The position numbers and the translations under genes are program-made. Under the pieces are notes generated by a model. That model had not been told where the DNA came from. It made no database searches and saw only the letters and a program-made list of their open reading frames with translations. Below are positions 14,070-19,549 of a DNA stretch of 23,216 bases, one piece after another. Position 1 is the stretch's first letter. Each line of letters starts with the position of its first letter. Origin of the DNA: a virus; IMG/VR virus record IMGVR_UViG_3300025012_000288, positions 1-23,216 of that record. One strand, given 5' to 3'.

Positions 14070-14249
14070 TTAAACCTCCTGTCGAGTTAATTTATCTCGC
14101 ATTTTCTTGTAGTCCGGTCGCTCGTCTGCATCGCAGCCATTCCGGACGCACCAATCGGTGAACGGGTTCCTGAGCCTTACGAGCCCGCATTTGCTACAAA
14201 CCAGCCAAGGGATGGAGCGATAGAGCTTGACAAAATTGTGGGGTTCCAT
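14070..14249 (-). CDS. Small zinc-finger protein (59 aa)
   Basis: The ATG at 14249 overlaps the upstream stop (TAATG). The product begins MEPHNFVKLYRSIPWLVCSK and has CSKCGLVRLRNPF followed by WCVRNGCD, a C-x2-C and C-x4-C set separated by 12 residues. This W-x-V-C-x-x-C-G-L-V-x-L-R-N pattern is familiar from small phage zinc proteins of unknown role. GAGG before the start is weak, but coupling can compensate. It fills the gap between two other genes exactly. Confidence 0.7.
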   Translation of the reverse strand: MEPHNFVKLYRSIPWLVCSKCGLVRLRNPFTDWCVRNGCDADERPDYKKMRDKLTRQEV

Positions 14250-14395
14250 TAGTTGGCCTCATCATTCGTCCACTCTGCTATTCCGTGCGCGTGCAAGCCC
14301 ATAAGCATCAACGCACAAAGAACATGGTGCCACTCAGACGAGTTACCCAGAACCAGAGCACCAATTGTGAAGCCTGTATAGAAAAGCCAACCCAT
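14249..14395 (-). CDS. Small membrane protein (48 aa)
   Basis: Begins MGWLFYTGFTIGALVLGNSS; AAGGAGG lies 5-6 nt before the ATG, which overlaps the upstream stop (ATGA). Two hydrophobic stretches (2-17 and 25-39) are joined by a short polar turn, with His residues (WHH, HAH). One of four small membrane proteins in this operon. Function unknown. Confidence 0.6.
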   Translation of the reverse strand: MGWLFYTGFTIGALVLGNSSEWHHVLCALMLMGLHAHGIAEWTNDEAN

Positions 14396-14595
14396 CAAAT
14401 CCTCCTTGCCGCTTCCGCAGCCCCGCCTTGAGCTTTCACCCAAGATGACAAAATTCTCTTGGCATCCAAAGAATCCAAATCCCCTTCCAACTTCAAGTGG
14501 TGCTCGTCGCACAGACAGGCCCACTCCTTGCCATCTTTAGAAAACTGCGGGTTGATTCCCTGTTCCAGGCAATCGACCCAGGTGCATTTGGTCAC
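14395..14595 (-). CDS. Small zinc-binding protein (66 aa, GTG start)
   Basis: The GTG at 14595 overlaps the upstream stop (GTGA) and has GGGAGG 8 nt before it. The product has CTWVDCLEQG and WACLCDEHHLKLEG, a C-x4-C plus C-x-C-x2-HH ligand set that looks like a single zinc knuckle for DNA or protein binding. A longer upstream frame would encode a run of six tryptophans from a GGT repeat and is not credible. Function unknown. Confidence 0.62.
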   Translation of the reverse strand: MTKCTWVDCLEQGINPQFSKDGKEWACLCDEHHLKLEGDLDSLDAKRILSSWVKAQGGAAEAARRI

Positions 14596-14852
14596 TCCGA
14601 CACCCTCCCACCACCACCACCACCAGCTCCTTGCCATTGCGCTTCCCAGTCCTTTCTGAGTTTGGCGACGAAGTTTTCGCGCTCTAAAATATTGGTGTTG
14701 CTTGCAACACAAGCAGCGTTTACTACGAGACAGAAAAGCATCAGCAAGGCAAAGCCATATTTTCCGACGAGAAGATCCTCACAAAGCACCACAGCACCCA
14801 TAGCAAACCCAGCGTAAGACACAGCCAACATAAATCTTATAAACCAGATCAC
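14592..14852 (-). CDS. Two-TM membrane protein with poly-glycine tail
   Basis: Protein of 86 residues with hydrophobic segments at about 5-24 and 32-50, then a polar helix (NILERENFVAKLRKDWEAQW) and a glycine run coded by GGT repeats (14613-14630). The start overlaps the upstream stop (ATGA). The terminal repeat could vary in length between isolates. Function unknown. Confidence 0.6.
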   Translation of the reverse strand: MIWFIRFMLAVSYAGFAMGAVVLCEDLLVGKYGFALLMLFCLVVNAACVASNTNILERENFVAKLRKDWEAQWQGAGGGGGGRVSE

Positions 14853-15226
14853 TTCGCAGCCTCCTTCACCGGGTCGATCTCCGCGATGTACTGCTCCAGT
14901 TTCAGCCTGAGTAACTTAGCAGCGTCCGTAGGAATCTTCGACGCCTCGGAAGCGAACTCAGACTTTGCCAACTTCGGCAGCAGGTAGATCGCGGCTGCTT
15001 CCTTTTGAGTTGGGATTGCTAGGGCTCCAGTGAGGAAGAAGAGGGCGGCTCCTAATGAAGCGAAATACGCTTTCTTGACTGACAGCGTGAAATCACCTTC
15101 AGCAATAATAAGCGGAAGTATCGCCGTAATAATTACCACGCAGATACCTAAGAAAATAGCCGTGATTCCGAAAAAGGTGTTCAGGCCATCCAACCTCGTG
15201 AACAAATAAACGTGATACCATTCCAT
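14849..15226 (-). CDS. Two-TM phage membrane protein
   Basis: Protein of 125 residues. Membrane segments at about 18-44 and 53-72, followed by a cytoplasmic or periplasmic helical region (KEAAAIYLLPKLAKSEFASE) ending in a long amphipathic helix. AAGGAG lies 6-7 nt before the ATG. The KEAA-IY-LLPK stretch is familiar from phage membrane proteins of unknown function. No lysis enzyme nearby. Confidence 0.68.
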   Translation of the reverse strand: MEWYHVYLFTRLDGLNTFFGITAIFLGICVVIITAILPLIIAEGDFTLSVKKAYFASLGAALFFLTGALAIPTQKEAAAIYLLPKLAKSEFASEASKIPTDAAKLLRLKLEQYIAEIDPVKEAAK

Positions 15227-15228
15227 TT

Positions 15229-15410
15229 TTAATCTCCTTTAGTCTTAAACTTCGCCGCAGCCTCTCTGAAATACCTCGAAGCCAAAATGGGCACCTAAAA
15301 GGTTATCATCCGCAGCTCCACTGGCTTCCTAGCAATCTCGTCATCGTCCTGGGTCATCGGCGTGATGCCTCCGTTTGGTAGTGGAGCATCACGAAGTAGT
15401 GCTTTAGCAT
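15229..15410 (-). other. Run of coupled micro-ORFs
   Basis: Between two genes lie three very short frames, each joined to the next: 15354-15410 (18 aa, MLKHYFVMLHYQTEASRR, after GAGGAG), 15295-15357 (20 aa, MTQDDDEIARKPVELRMITF, overlapping by ATGA, after GGAGG) and 15229-15294 (21 aa, GTG start right after a TAG). The joins and ribosome sites are gene-like, but the products are too short to recognise. They may be decayed genes. Confidence 0.35.
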
Positions 15411-15424
15411 TGGGACTCCTCGTA

Positions 15425-15613
15425 CTAGAATTTTTTGAACGCTGCGTCGTCAGCCTGTTCGTAGCTGCAGGCCATCGCGTGGATGAAATCAACCAGAGCG
15501 TCATACCTGGCTATCAGGTAATCAGCCTCGGCTCTCTCAACTGAGGTCACCACATCACGATTTATACCAGCCACGTCAACTGTCGTGCCATCGCGACTCT
15601 CACCAAATACCAT
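15425..15613 (-). CDS. Small hypothetical protein, start uncertain (62 aa)
   Basis: The frame reads MVFGESRDGTTVDVAGINRD followed by a helical ADYLIARYDALVDFIHAMAC. The ATG at 15613 has no ribosome site. A good one (AGGAG) lies about 45 bp upstream before a GTG, but that frame reaches a stop after 16 codons (MRKICRRAFPAFHGIW), out of phase with the main frame. Either translation starts weakly at 15613 or a frameshift has separated a start from its gene. The same AGGAGTCCCAATG start cassette occurs again at 15408-15420. Confidence 0.5.
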   Translation of the reverse strand: MVFGESRDGTTVDVAGINRDVVTSVERAEADYLIARYDALVDFIHAMACSYEQADDAAFKKF

Positions 15614-15660
15614 GAAACGCGGGAAACGCTCTTCTACATATTTTTCTCACATTGGGACTC

Positions 15661-15789
15661 CTATCTGTAGTTGCTGCCTGACTTGCAGGCCGTTGCTAGG
15701 AGCCCAGCAGCAATGCCTAGCTTCCAGTTGGTCTCAAAACCCACGATTAGGGCTCCAGTTGTTATAAAGAAAAGATCCGCCAGAAACAT
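15661..15789 (-). CDS. Small membrane protein (42 aa)
   Basis: ATG at 15789, overlapping the upstream stop (TGATG), with GGGAGG 6-7 nt before it. The product begins MFLADLFFITTGALIVGFET and is hydrophobic in two stretches (1-17 and 23-34), ending with a basic tail (CKSGSNYR). Similar in size and style to the 48-residue membrane protein at 14249-14395. Function unknown. Confidence 0.6.
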   Translation of the reverse strand: MFLADLFFITTGALIVGFETNWKLGIAAGLLATACKSGSNYR

Positions 15790-15971
15790 CACTCACCTCC
15801 CTTAATCACGTAGCCCCAAAGCATCTTACCAAAATCCACAACCTCTTCCCGATCCTCCCAAGCAGCCTGAACCGCGAACACTATCACCCAGACCGGTAAA
15901 GTCAGCATAAAGCCAAACGCGACGAACCGCAGTTGAACCGGGTGCTTGACCCAGTAGGGCTTAAGGCTCAT
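15789..15971 (-). CDS. Single-TM small protein (60 aa)
   Basis: Begins MSLKPYWVKHPVQLRFVAFG with one membrane segment at about 15-36 (FVAFGFMLTLPVWVIVFAV) and a polar C-terminal tail. GGAGG lies 6 nt before the ATG. The positive N-terminus suggests N-in orientation. It overlaps the upstream zinc-ribbon gene by 11 bp. Function unknown. Confidence 0.65.
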   Translation of the reverse strand: MSLKPYWVKHPVQLRFVAFGFMLTLPVWVIVFAVQAAWEDREEVVDFGKMLWGYVIKGGE

Positions 15972-16122
15972 CGGACACCTCCAACAATTCCAGCGGAATA
16001 TCCTCGCAGGCGCAGACCAGCCGGTAGTGGGCTACGGCACAGCCAACGCGCCCCTCAGGACAAGGAATCGAAATCTGCTTGGTCATCTCGGCACCACATC
16101 GTTTGCAGGTTCTAGGGCTCAT
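15961..16122 (-). CDS. Small zinc-ribbon protein (53 aa)
   Basis: Begins MSPRTCKRCGAEMTKQISIP and has C6-x2-C9, C21, C28 and a CAC at 37-39, consistent with a zinc ribbon. AAGGAGG lies 5 nt before the ATG, which overlaps the previous stop (TGATG). The acidic C-terminus (LELLEVSDEP) overlaps the start of the next gene. No family recognised. Confidence 0.65.
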   Translation of the reverse strand: MSPRTCKRCGAEMTKQISIPCPEGRVGCAVAHYRLVCACEDIPLELLEVSDEP

Positions 16123-16592
16123 CACACCTCCTTCTCCACCACAACCTCGTTCTTCAGCAAATCAACTGTGTTCCGGAAGGCTCGCTCCAGTAATTCCGGA
16201 GGCAACTCCAAATCATAAACACTCCCGCTCCGAGCCATCCCTGCCATGACACAATCGACGATGAATTCCAGTACGTCGATCAGATCAACGTCTTCAGGAA
16301 TACCATCTTCAGTCAGAAGGTGGTGCCTGGAGCACTTCTTGTGAGCATCCCACCAACTATGCTCACTAAAACCAGTCTGGAAGTCGGAGTGGAATTGGTC
16401 GAGGCAAGTAAGCTTGTCGAAGTCGTGCCACTTTGTGGCCTCGCCTAAGGCTCCCTGAATAAACTCGATGCCCTTCCCTACGTCCTCGATGTGCTGCACT
16501 GTGGAAGCGACCAAGATTTCCTTGGTCACCGTAGTCGGATCTCCGCAGGTCCGGGAATCTGCTGTCTTACTTTCTTTGATCATGATCGTCAA
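16122..16592 (-). CDS. HD-like phage protein
   Basis: Protein of 156 residues. VQHIEDVGKGIEF, TKWHDFDKL, SWWDAHKKCSRHHLL and DLIDVLEFIVDCVMAGMARS form a His/Asp-rich helical pattern that resembles small HD-domain phage proteins (DUF5662-like) of unknown activity; a metal-dependent phosphohydrolase is a fair guess. The start is taken as TTG at 16592 because AAGGAG is 6 nt upstream and it overlaps the previous stop (TTGA); ATG three codons later is the alternative. A class A palindrome lies just before the ribosome site. Confidence 0.68.
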   Translation of the reverse strand: MTIMIKESKTADSRTCGDPTTVTKEILVASTVQHIEDVGKGIEFIQGALGEATKWHDFDKLTCLDQFHSDFQTGFSEHSWWDAHKKCSRHHLLTEDGIPEDVDLIDVLEFIVDCVMAGMARSGSVYDLELPPELLERAFRNTVDLLKNEVVVEKEV

Positions 16593-17578
16593 AATGGTCT
16601 CCTTAATTCAGATGTGAATTTGTGTGGCAAAGTTCCAGACAAAATAGCGTTCCCACAGGTAATCCTCCTGGCGTCCTCATCATGACTCGCGATGAACGTC
16701 AGCACGTCGAAGCCAACCTTCTTCAGCTCCTCGGCGTGATGCTGGTACAGGTAAGGCGTGGTGTAGTCACCCAAGGTCTCGATCCCGTTCTCTAGAGCAA
16801 CCGCTGTCTTGTGCATCGGGGTCAGCTTGCAGATGAACCTGCGCGTATCGAAGAGGTCCCTCAGTTTCACCGCGTCGATCTCGTAATCCGCTACGGCGAA
16901 ATTCAGGGTGATCTTGCGGCCCTTGGGGAAGTCCAGCGCTGCTCCAAACTCGGCAACCTGCTCCAGCGACAAAGCATTTCCACCAAACATCTTCGCTCGC
17001 TCCTCGTTGCAAGTAGAGTTCGCCGAAATCTGGAGCCCCGCATCACCACGGAAATCGTAGTTCTTGATCTCCATCCACTCAGCCAGGAAGTGGGAAAGCT
17101 CTCGGTTGTGCCTAGGCATCATCGTGGAGATCACCGGGTGGACCAGAGATCTCCCAACAAAAGGCCTGACTTCCAAGCGGATGTTCCGGGCAAAATCCAA
17201 GACGTTCGAATTCCTATTAGGCTCGCCCATCCGAGCGAAGTGGACGTTCAAGCGCTTGGTAGCGTTGACCTCCAGGTGCAAGGCTAGTCCACCAAGAACC
17301 TGATCCCGGAGATCCTCGTAGGTGCAGTTTACTCCCGGACCAACCTTCGGTACGTCGCAGAATGTACAGCCCATCGAGCAGCCATACTGAGTCGAGATTG
17401 TAATGACCCACTTCTCGGACAGTGGTAGGAGCGGGGTTTCATCAGCAACTGCCTTGTTCTGATTCAGGTTCACGTCCTTGCCGTAATCAGCAATGGACAG
17501 AAATTCAAGCGGACCTTTGGACCCTTCACCCACCAAAATATTACCAGTGGGCACCCGCAGGTTCTGCGTTAGCTTCAT
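16589..17578 (-). CDS. RlmN/Cfr-like radical SAM protein
   Basis: Protein of 329 residues. The iron-sulphur motif is C67-x3-C71-x2-C74 (QYGCSMGCTFCDVPKVG). RlmN-type landmarks follow: FARMGEPNRNSNV, HPVISTMMPR, LQISANSTCNEERAKMF, ICKLTPMHKT and C308 in RRITCGNAI, equivalent to the methyl-carrying Cys355 of RlmN. The position of RlmN Cys118, seven before the first cluster cysteine, is T60. RlmN and Cfr methylate adenine carbons in RNA; the target of this phage form is unknown. It heads the accessory operon, with GAGGAGG before its ATG. Confidence 0.85.
   Translation of the reverse strand: MKLTQNLRVPTGNILVGEGSKGPLEFLSIADYGKDVNLNQNKAVADETPLLPLSEKWVITISTQYGCSMGCTFCDVPKVGPGVNCTYEDLRDQVLGGLALHLEVNATKRLNVHFARMGEPNRNSNVLDFARNIRLEVRPFVGRSLVHPVISTMMPRHNRELSHFLAEWMEIKNYDFRGDAGLQISANSTCNEERAKMFGGNALSLEQVAEFGAALDFPKGRKITLNFAVADYEIDAVKLRDLFDTRRFICKLTPMHKTAVALENGIETLGDYTTPYLYQHHAEELKKVGFDVLTFIASHDEDARRITCGNAILSGTLPHKFTSELRRPF
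16606..16619. promoter_or_regulatory. Class A palindrome inside the operon, before an RBS
   Basis: ATTCAGATGTGAAT lies in the 3' end of the radical SAM gene, immediately followed on the minus strand by AAGGAG, the ribosome site of the HD-like gene. No promoter elements are visible around it. Confidence 0.6.
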
Positions 17579-17645
17579 CGAGCCTCCTCTTCAAAAATTT
17601 TGAGGCCTCTCCCGTTAGCGGCGGGCAGACCTCTTGTTGAACTGC

Positions 17646-17674
17646 ATCGTAATTCACATCTGAATATTTGTCAA
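17646..17674 (-). promoter_or_regulatory. Accessory-operon promoter with operator in its spacer
   Basis: Minus-strand TTGACA (17674-17669), a 17-nt spacer and TACGAT (17651-17646). The spacer is 3 nt plus the 14-bp class A palindrome, abutting the -10 just as at the integrase promoter. It drives the radical SAM gene and, with no terminator seen before 11117, probably the whole leftward operon. Confidence 0.78.
17652..17665. promoter_or_regulatory. Class A operator in the operon promoter
   Basis: A perfect ATTCACATCTGAAT between the -35 and -10 of the accessory-operon promoter. Confidence 0.75.
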
Positions 17675-17681
17675 GAGAAAA

Positions 17682-17695
17682 ATTCAGATGTGAAT
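17682..17695. promoter_or_regulatory. Second class A operator upstream of the same promoter
   Basis: ATTCAGATGTGAAT lies 7 bp upstream of the -35. Centres of this and the spacer operator are 30 bp apart, about three helical turns, so cooperative binding on one face is possible. Confidence 0.68.
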
Positions 17696-17786
17696 GCACT
17701 TCGCTTCGCTGCGTGAATTTAAAGCGGGCTGGCGTAACGTAAAATTTACATTTCAGGCGGATTTTGTAAAGGTTGCTTATCGTTAC

Positions 17787-17851
17787 TGGAACCACAGTCC
17801 GCCTCAATTTCTCCTGCTCCGCAGTAAAACCTGAGGAAACCTGTGGTTCCA
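17787..17851. repeat. Hairpin repeat 1 with 13-bp core
   Basis: Perfect 11-bp arms (TGGAACCACAG and its complement, 17787-17797 and 17841-17851) with inner CCTCA/TGAGG pairing. The loop contains CTCCTGCTCCGCA (17811-17823), a core found in four hairpins of this window. An open minus-strand frame across it is judged spurious. Confidence 0.6.
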
Positions 17852-18000
17852 AGAAGCAAGCCTGTGGCCCTGAAAATCCACAAATTTGTAAATCATTAGT
17901 TGACATTTCTGCATTTCCTTAAAGTATATCCCTTTCACCAAAACTTTTATAAAATTTCAGCAAAACCAAATCCCACCTCCAATCTAAATCCCACATCCCA

Positions 18001-18065
18001 TAATGTATCGTATATGGCACGTTAAGCCGGTTTCGGGGTCTTACTGTACCAGATACGAAGCATTA
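18001..18065. repeat. Imperfect 17-bp inverted repeat
   Basis: TAATGTATCGTATATGG (18001-18017) and CCAGATACGAAGCATTA (18049-18065) match at 14 of 17 positions as an inverted repeat with a 31-bp spacer. It sits at the stop of the metalloprotein gene. There is no T tract; it could be a protein-binding or recombination site, or a long RNA hairpin. Confidence 0.4.
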
Positions 18066-18560
18066 CCCCAGGAGGGGGAGGGGAAGTCCTGCGGAGAAAC
18101 AAGTGTTCACATTTAGGCTTTGTTCAGGTTTTGTGAACGGGGGTCTGTGTGATGAACAGCGGGGCTCCTCAAGCCGCTTTCTTCGTCCTAACGTGCTCCC
18201 CTCTATCTCACGGAGGAAAGCAACAACCTCCTTCTTCCCAAATAGGTCGGCCTCTTTGCAGCAAGCAGCGCGCTCCTGGTCATATTGGAGCGCGTGGCAG
18301 TACTCGTGGGCAATGGTATGCAGTAGGCCCGAAAGAGGCCTCCTCTCCTTACGGGTACCGAGAGCCACCTCTATGTAGATGGTGCCCATCACAGGCCAGT
18401 GGAAAGCCCGCCCGTGGGCGTGCGTGCCTGTGGAATTGGTCGAGAGAAATTCTATTATTAATTGCCGCTGGTTATCCAGTGGGAACTTTTTTGTTAAATG
18501 TTGGGTGAACTCTAGGGCTTCCTGAGGAGTAGCTTTGTGGGCTTTTATTTTCTGGATCAT
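18063..18560 (-). CDS. HExxH zinc metalloprotein (possible anti-repressor protease)
   Basis: Protein of 165 residues. LLHTIAHEYCHALQYDQ holds the zincin motif H85-E86-x2-H89; E103 in KEADLFGKKEVVAFL is a plausible third ligand, a spacing like that of ImmA/IrrE-type and other small phage gluzincins. Residues 1-45 are helical; the C-terminal 40 residues are basic and low in structure. GGAGG lies 5 nt before the ATG. ImmA-type enzymes cut phage repressors to trigger induction; that role here is inference, since no repressor gene is seen nearby. Confidence 0.72.
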   Translation of the reverse strand: MIQKIKAHKATPQEALEFTQHLTKKFPLDNQRQLIIEFLSTNSTGTHAHGRAFHWPVMGTIYIEVALGTRKERRPLSGLLHTIAHEYCHALQYDQERAACCKEADLFGKKEVVAFLREIEGSTLGRRKRLEEPRCSSHRPPFTKPEQSLNVNTCFSAGLPLPLLG

Positions 18561-18639
18561 TTTATCCTCCGTATGGGTTGTGGGTTAGAGATCTGTATGG
18601 GTTACGGTTGAGTTGGGCCACGGGGTTGCCTACAAAGCC

Positions 18640-18691
18640 CACAGGTTTCCTCCGGAGCAGTGCGGAGCAGGAGGGCTTGAGGAGGCTTGTG
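18640..18691. repeat. Hairpin repeat 2 with 13-bp core
   Basis: CACAGGTTTCCTC (18640-18652) pairs with GAGGAGGCTTGTG (18679-18691) using three G-U wobbles. The loop contains TGCGGAGCAGGAG (18661-18673), the reverse complement of the core in hairpin 1. The wobble pairs suggest selection on the RNA form. Confidence 0.5.
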
Positions 18692-18704
18692 ATTGGCTTT
18701 AGTT

Positions 18705-18743
18705 GAACCCCTGTAACAGTGCGGAGCAGGAGAGCTAGGGTTC
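18705..18743. repeat. Hairpin repeat 3 with 13-bp core
   Basis: GAACCC (18705-18710) pairs with GGGTTC (18738-18743); TGCGGAGCAGGAG (18720-18732) lies in the loop. It abuts the stop of the next minus-strand gene and may serve as its 3' end. Confidence 0.45.
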
Positions 18744-19068
18744 AGGATTGAGCCTTCCTCCGCTCCCACCTTTGTTTGGCACCATGACTTATCTTAGCCC
18801 TCGTCTCTTCAGTCTGGGTGAACCCCTTTGCTCTCGGAGCAGGCCTTTGTTTCCTGAGTTCGGACAGGAGCTTTCTGGTTTCCTCGGAGAACACCTTCTG
18901 GCACCCACAGCTATGGGTGCGATCATTCAGTAGGGAGTACTGCTGGATATCCTTCTGAGTCCCGCAGGCGCATTGACAGGTCCAGTACTTGAGACCTTTG
19001 CCCTTCATGGTGGGGCCTCCGATGACTGTCCAGGCGTGAAATGTGTCTCCTAATTTAACTCGTTCCAT
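18742..19068 (-). CDS. Zinc-finger protein with NUMOD-like tail
   Basis: Protein of 108 residues. YWTCQCACGT...SLLNDRTHSCGC is the CxCG...SCGC knuckle seen at the N-terminus of AP2/HNH homing-type nucleases. The tail has two copies of an E-E-T-R-x-K/L-x-S motif (FSEETRKLLSELRKQ and TQTEETRAKISHGAKQRWER), the NUMOD3-like DNA-binding module. The nuclease domain itself is absent, so this may be a stripped homing endonuclease now used as a regulator. AAGGAG precedes the ATG. Confidence 0.7.
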   Translation of the reverse strand: MERVKLGDTFHAWTVIGGPTMKGKGLKYWTCQCACGTQKDIQQYSLLNDRTHSCGCQKVFSEETRKLLSELRKQRPAPRAKGFTQTEETRAKISHGAKQRWERRKAQS

Positions 19069-19098
19069 TTTTATTTCTCCTTTGTTTTGCTTGGATTC

Positions 19099-19127
19099 AC
19101 CTTAACACTTTACTCGCTACGTGTCAA
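19099..19127 (-). promoter_or_regulatory. Promoter of the zinc-finger/NUMOD gene
   Basis: Minus-strand TTGACA (19127-19122), 17-nt spacer, TAAGGT (19104-19099). The -35 is perfect, the -10 modest. A weak class A palindrome (19137-19150) lies 9 bp upstream. Confidence 0.5.
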
Positions 19128-19136
19128 GATAAAAGT

Positions 19137-19150
19137 ATTGACATCTGAAT
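19137..19150. promoter_or_regulatory. Weak class A palindrome
   Basis: ATTGACATCTGAAT, one arm mismatch, upstream of the promoter at 19099-19127. Confidence 0.4.
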
Positions 19151-19227
19151 TTTAACTCGCGGCGTGTGTGTGAATGGGTAAGGGCGCTGGGCTCTCATTA
19201 AAACTTTCACCCCGCCCCCACCCAGTA

Positions 19228-19365
19228 ACCGAGGGGAGCACGTAGGGATCGACCGAGGGGAGCACGTAGGGATCGACCGAGGGGAGCACGTAGGGATCGA
19301 CCGAGGGGAGCACGTAGGGATCGACCGAGGGGAGCACGTAGGGATCGACCGAGGGGAGCACGTAG
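19228..19365 (+). repeat. Six 24-bp direct repeats (iteron-like)
   Basis: Five identical 24-bp units and a sixth of 18 bp, beginning ACCGAGGGGAGCACGTAG, run without spacers from 19228 to 19365. A T/A-rich stretch follows (19378-19436). Direct repeats of about 20 bp beside an AT-rich segment are the plan of iteron-type replication origins. No replication initiator is seen in the window, so origin function is only suggested; multiple binding sites for a regulator are the alternative. Confidence 0.7.
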
Positions 19366-19436
19366 CAAACAATATCAAGCTAAGTATCTGGTTTTACACA
19401 ACAATAATTATTTTAAAATAAATGTGAAAAATAGTA

Positions 19437-19465
19437 TTGACTTGAAACAAGGTAGATGTTATAAC
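19437..19465 (+). promoter_or_regulatory. Strong promoter of the 144-aa gene
   Basis: TTGACT (19437-19442), a 17-nt spacer and TATAAC (19460-19465). Predicted start near 19472, leaving a leader of about 78 nt that contains a repeated GGCCAAA word just before the ribosome site. Confidence 0.75.
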
Positions 19466-19549
19466 TGTATTCAAGTTGAGCGAACGGCTACCTGGGAAGC
19501 ATACACGGTGCCTAGCACCATAACAGGCCAAAGGCCAAAGGGGTATATC

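Noticed and set aside
17541-17906. Minus-strand open frame of 121 codons
   Set aside because: It runs through the accessory-operon promoter, two operators and a hairpin repeat, overlaps the radical SAM start and its ribosome site, and has no good ribosome site of its own.
19228-19365. CRISPR array
   Set aside because: The 24-bp units are directly joined with no unique spacers and no cas genes are near.
19124-19378. Minus-strand frames encoding CSPRSIPT-type repeats
   Set aside because: The 24-bp repeat is open in more than one frame because its length is a multiple of three; there is no ribosome site or normal coding sequence around it.
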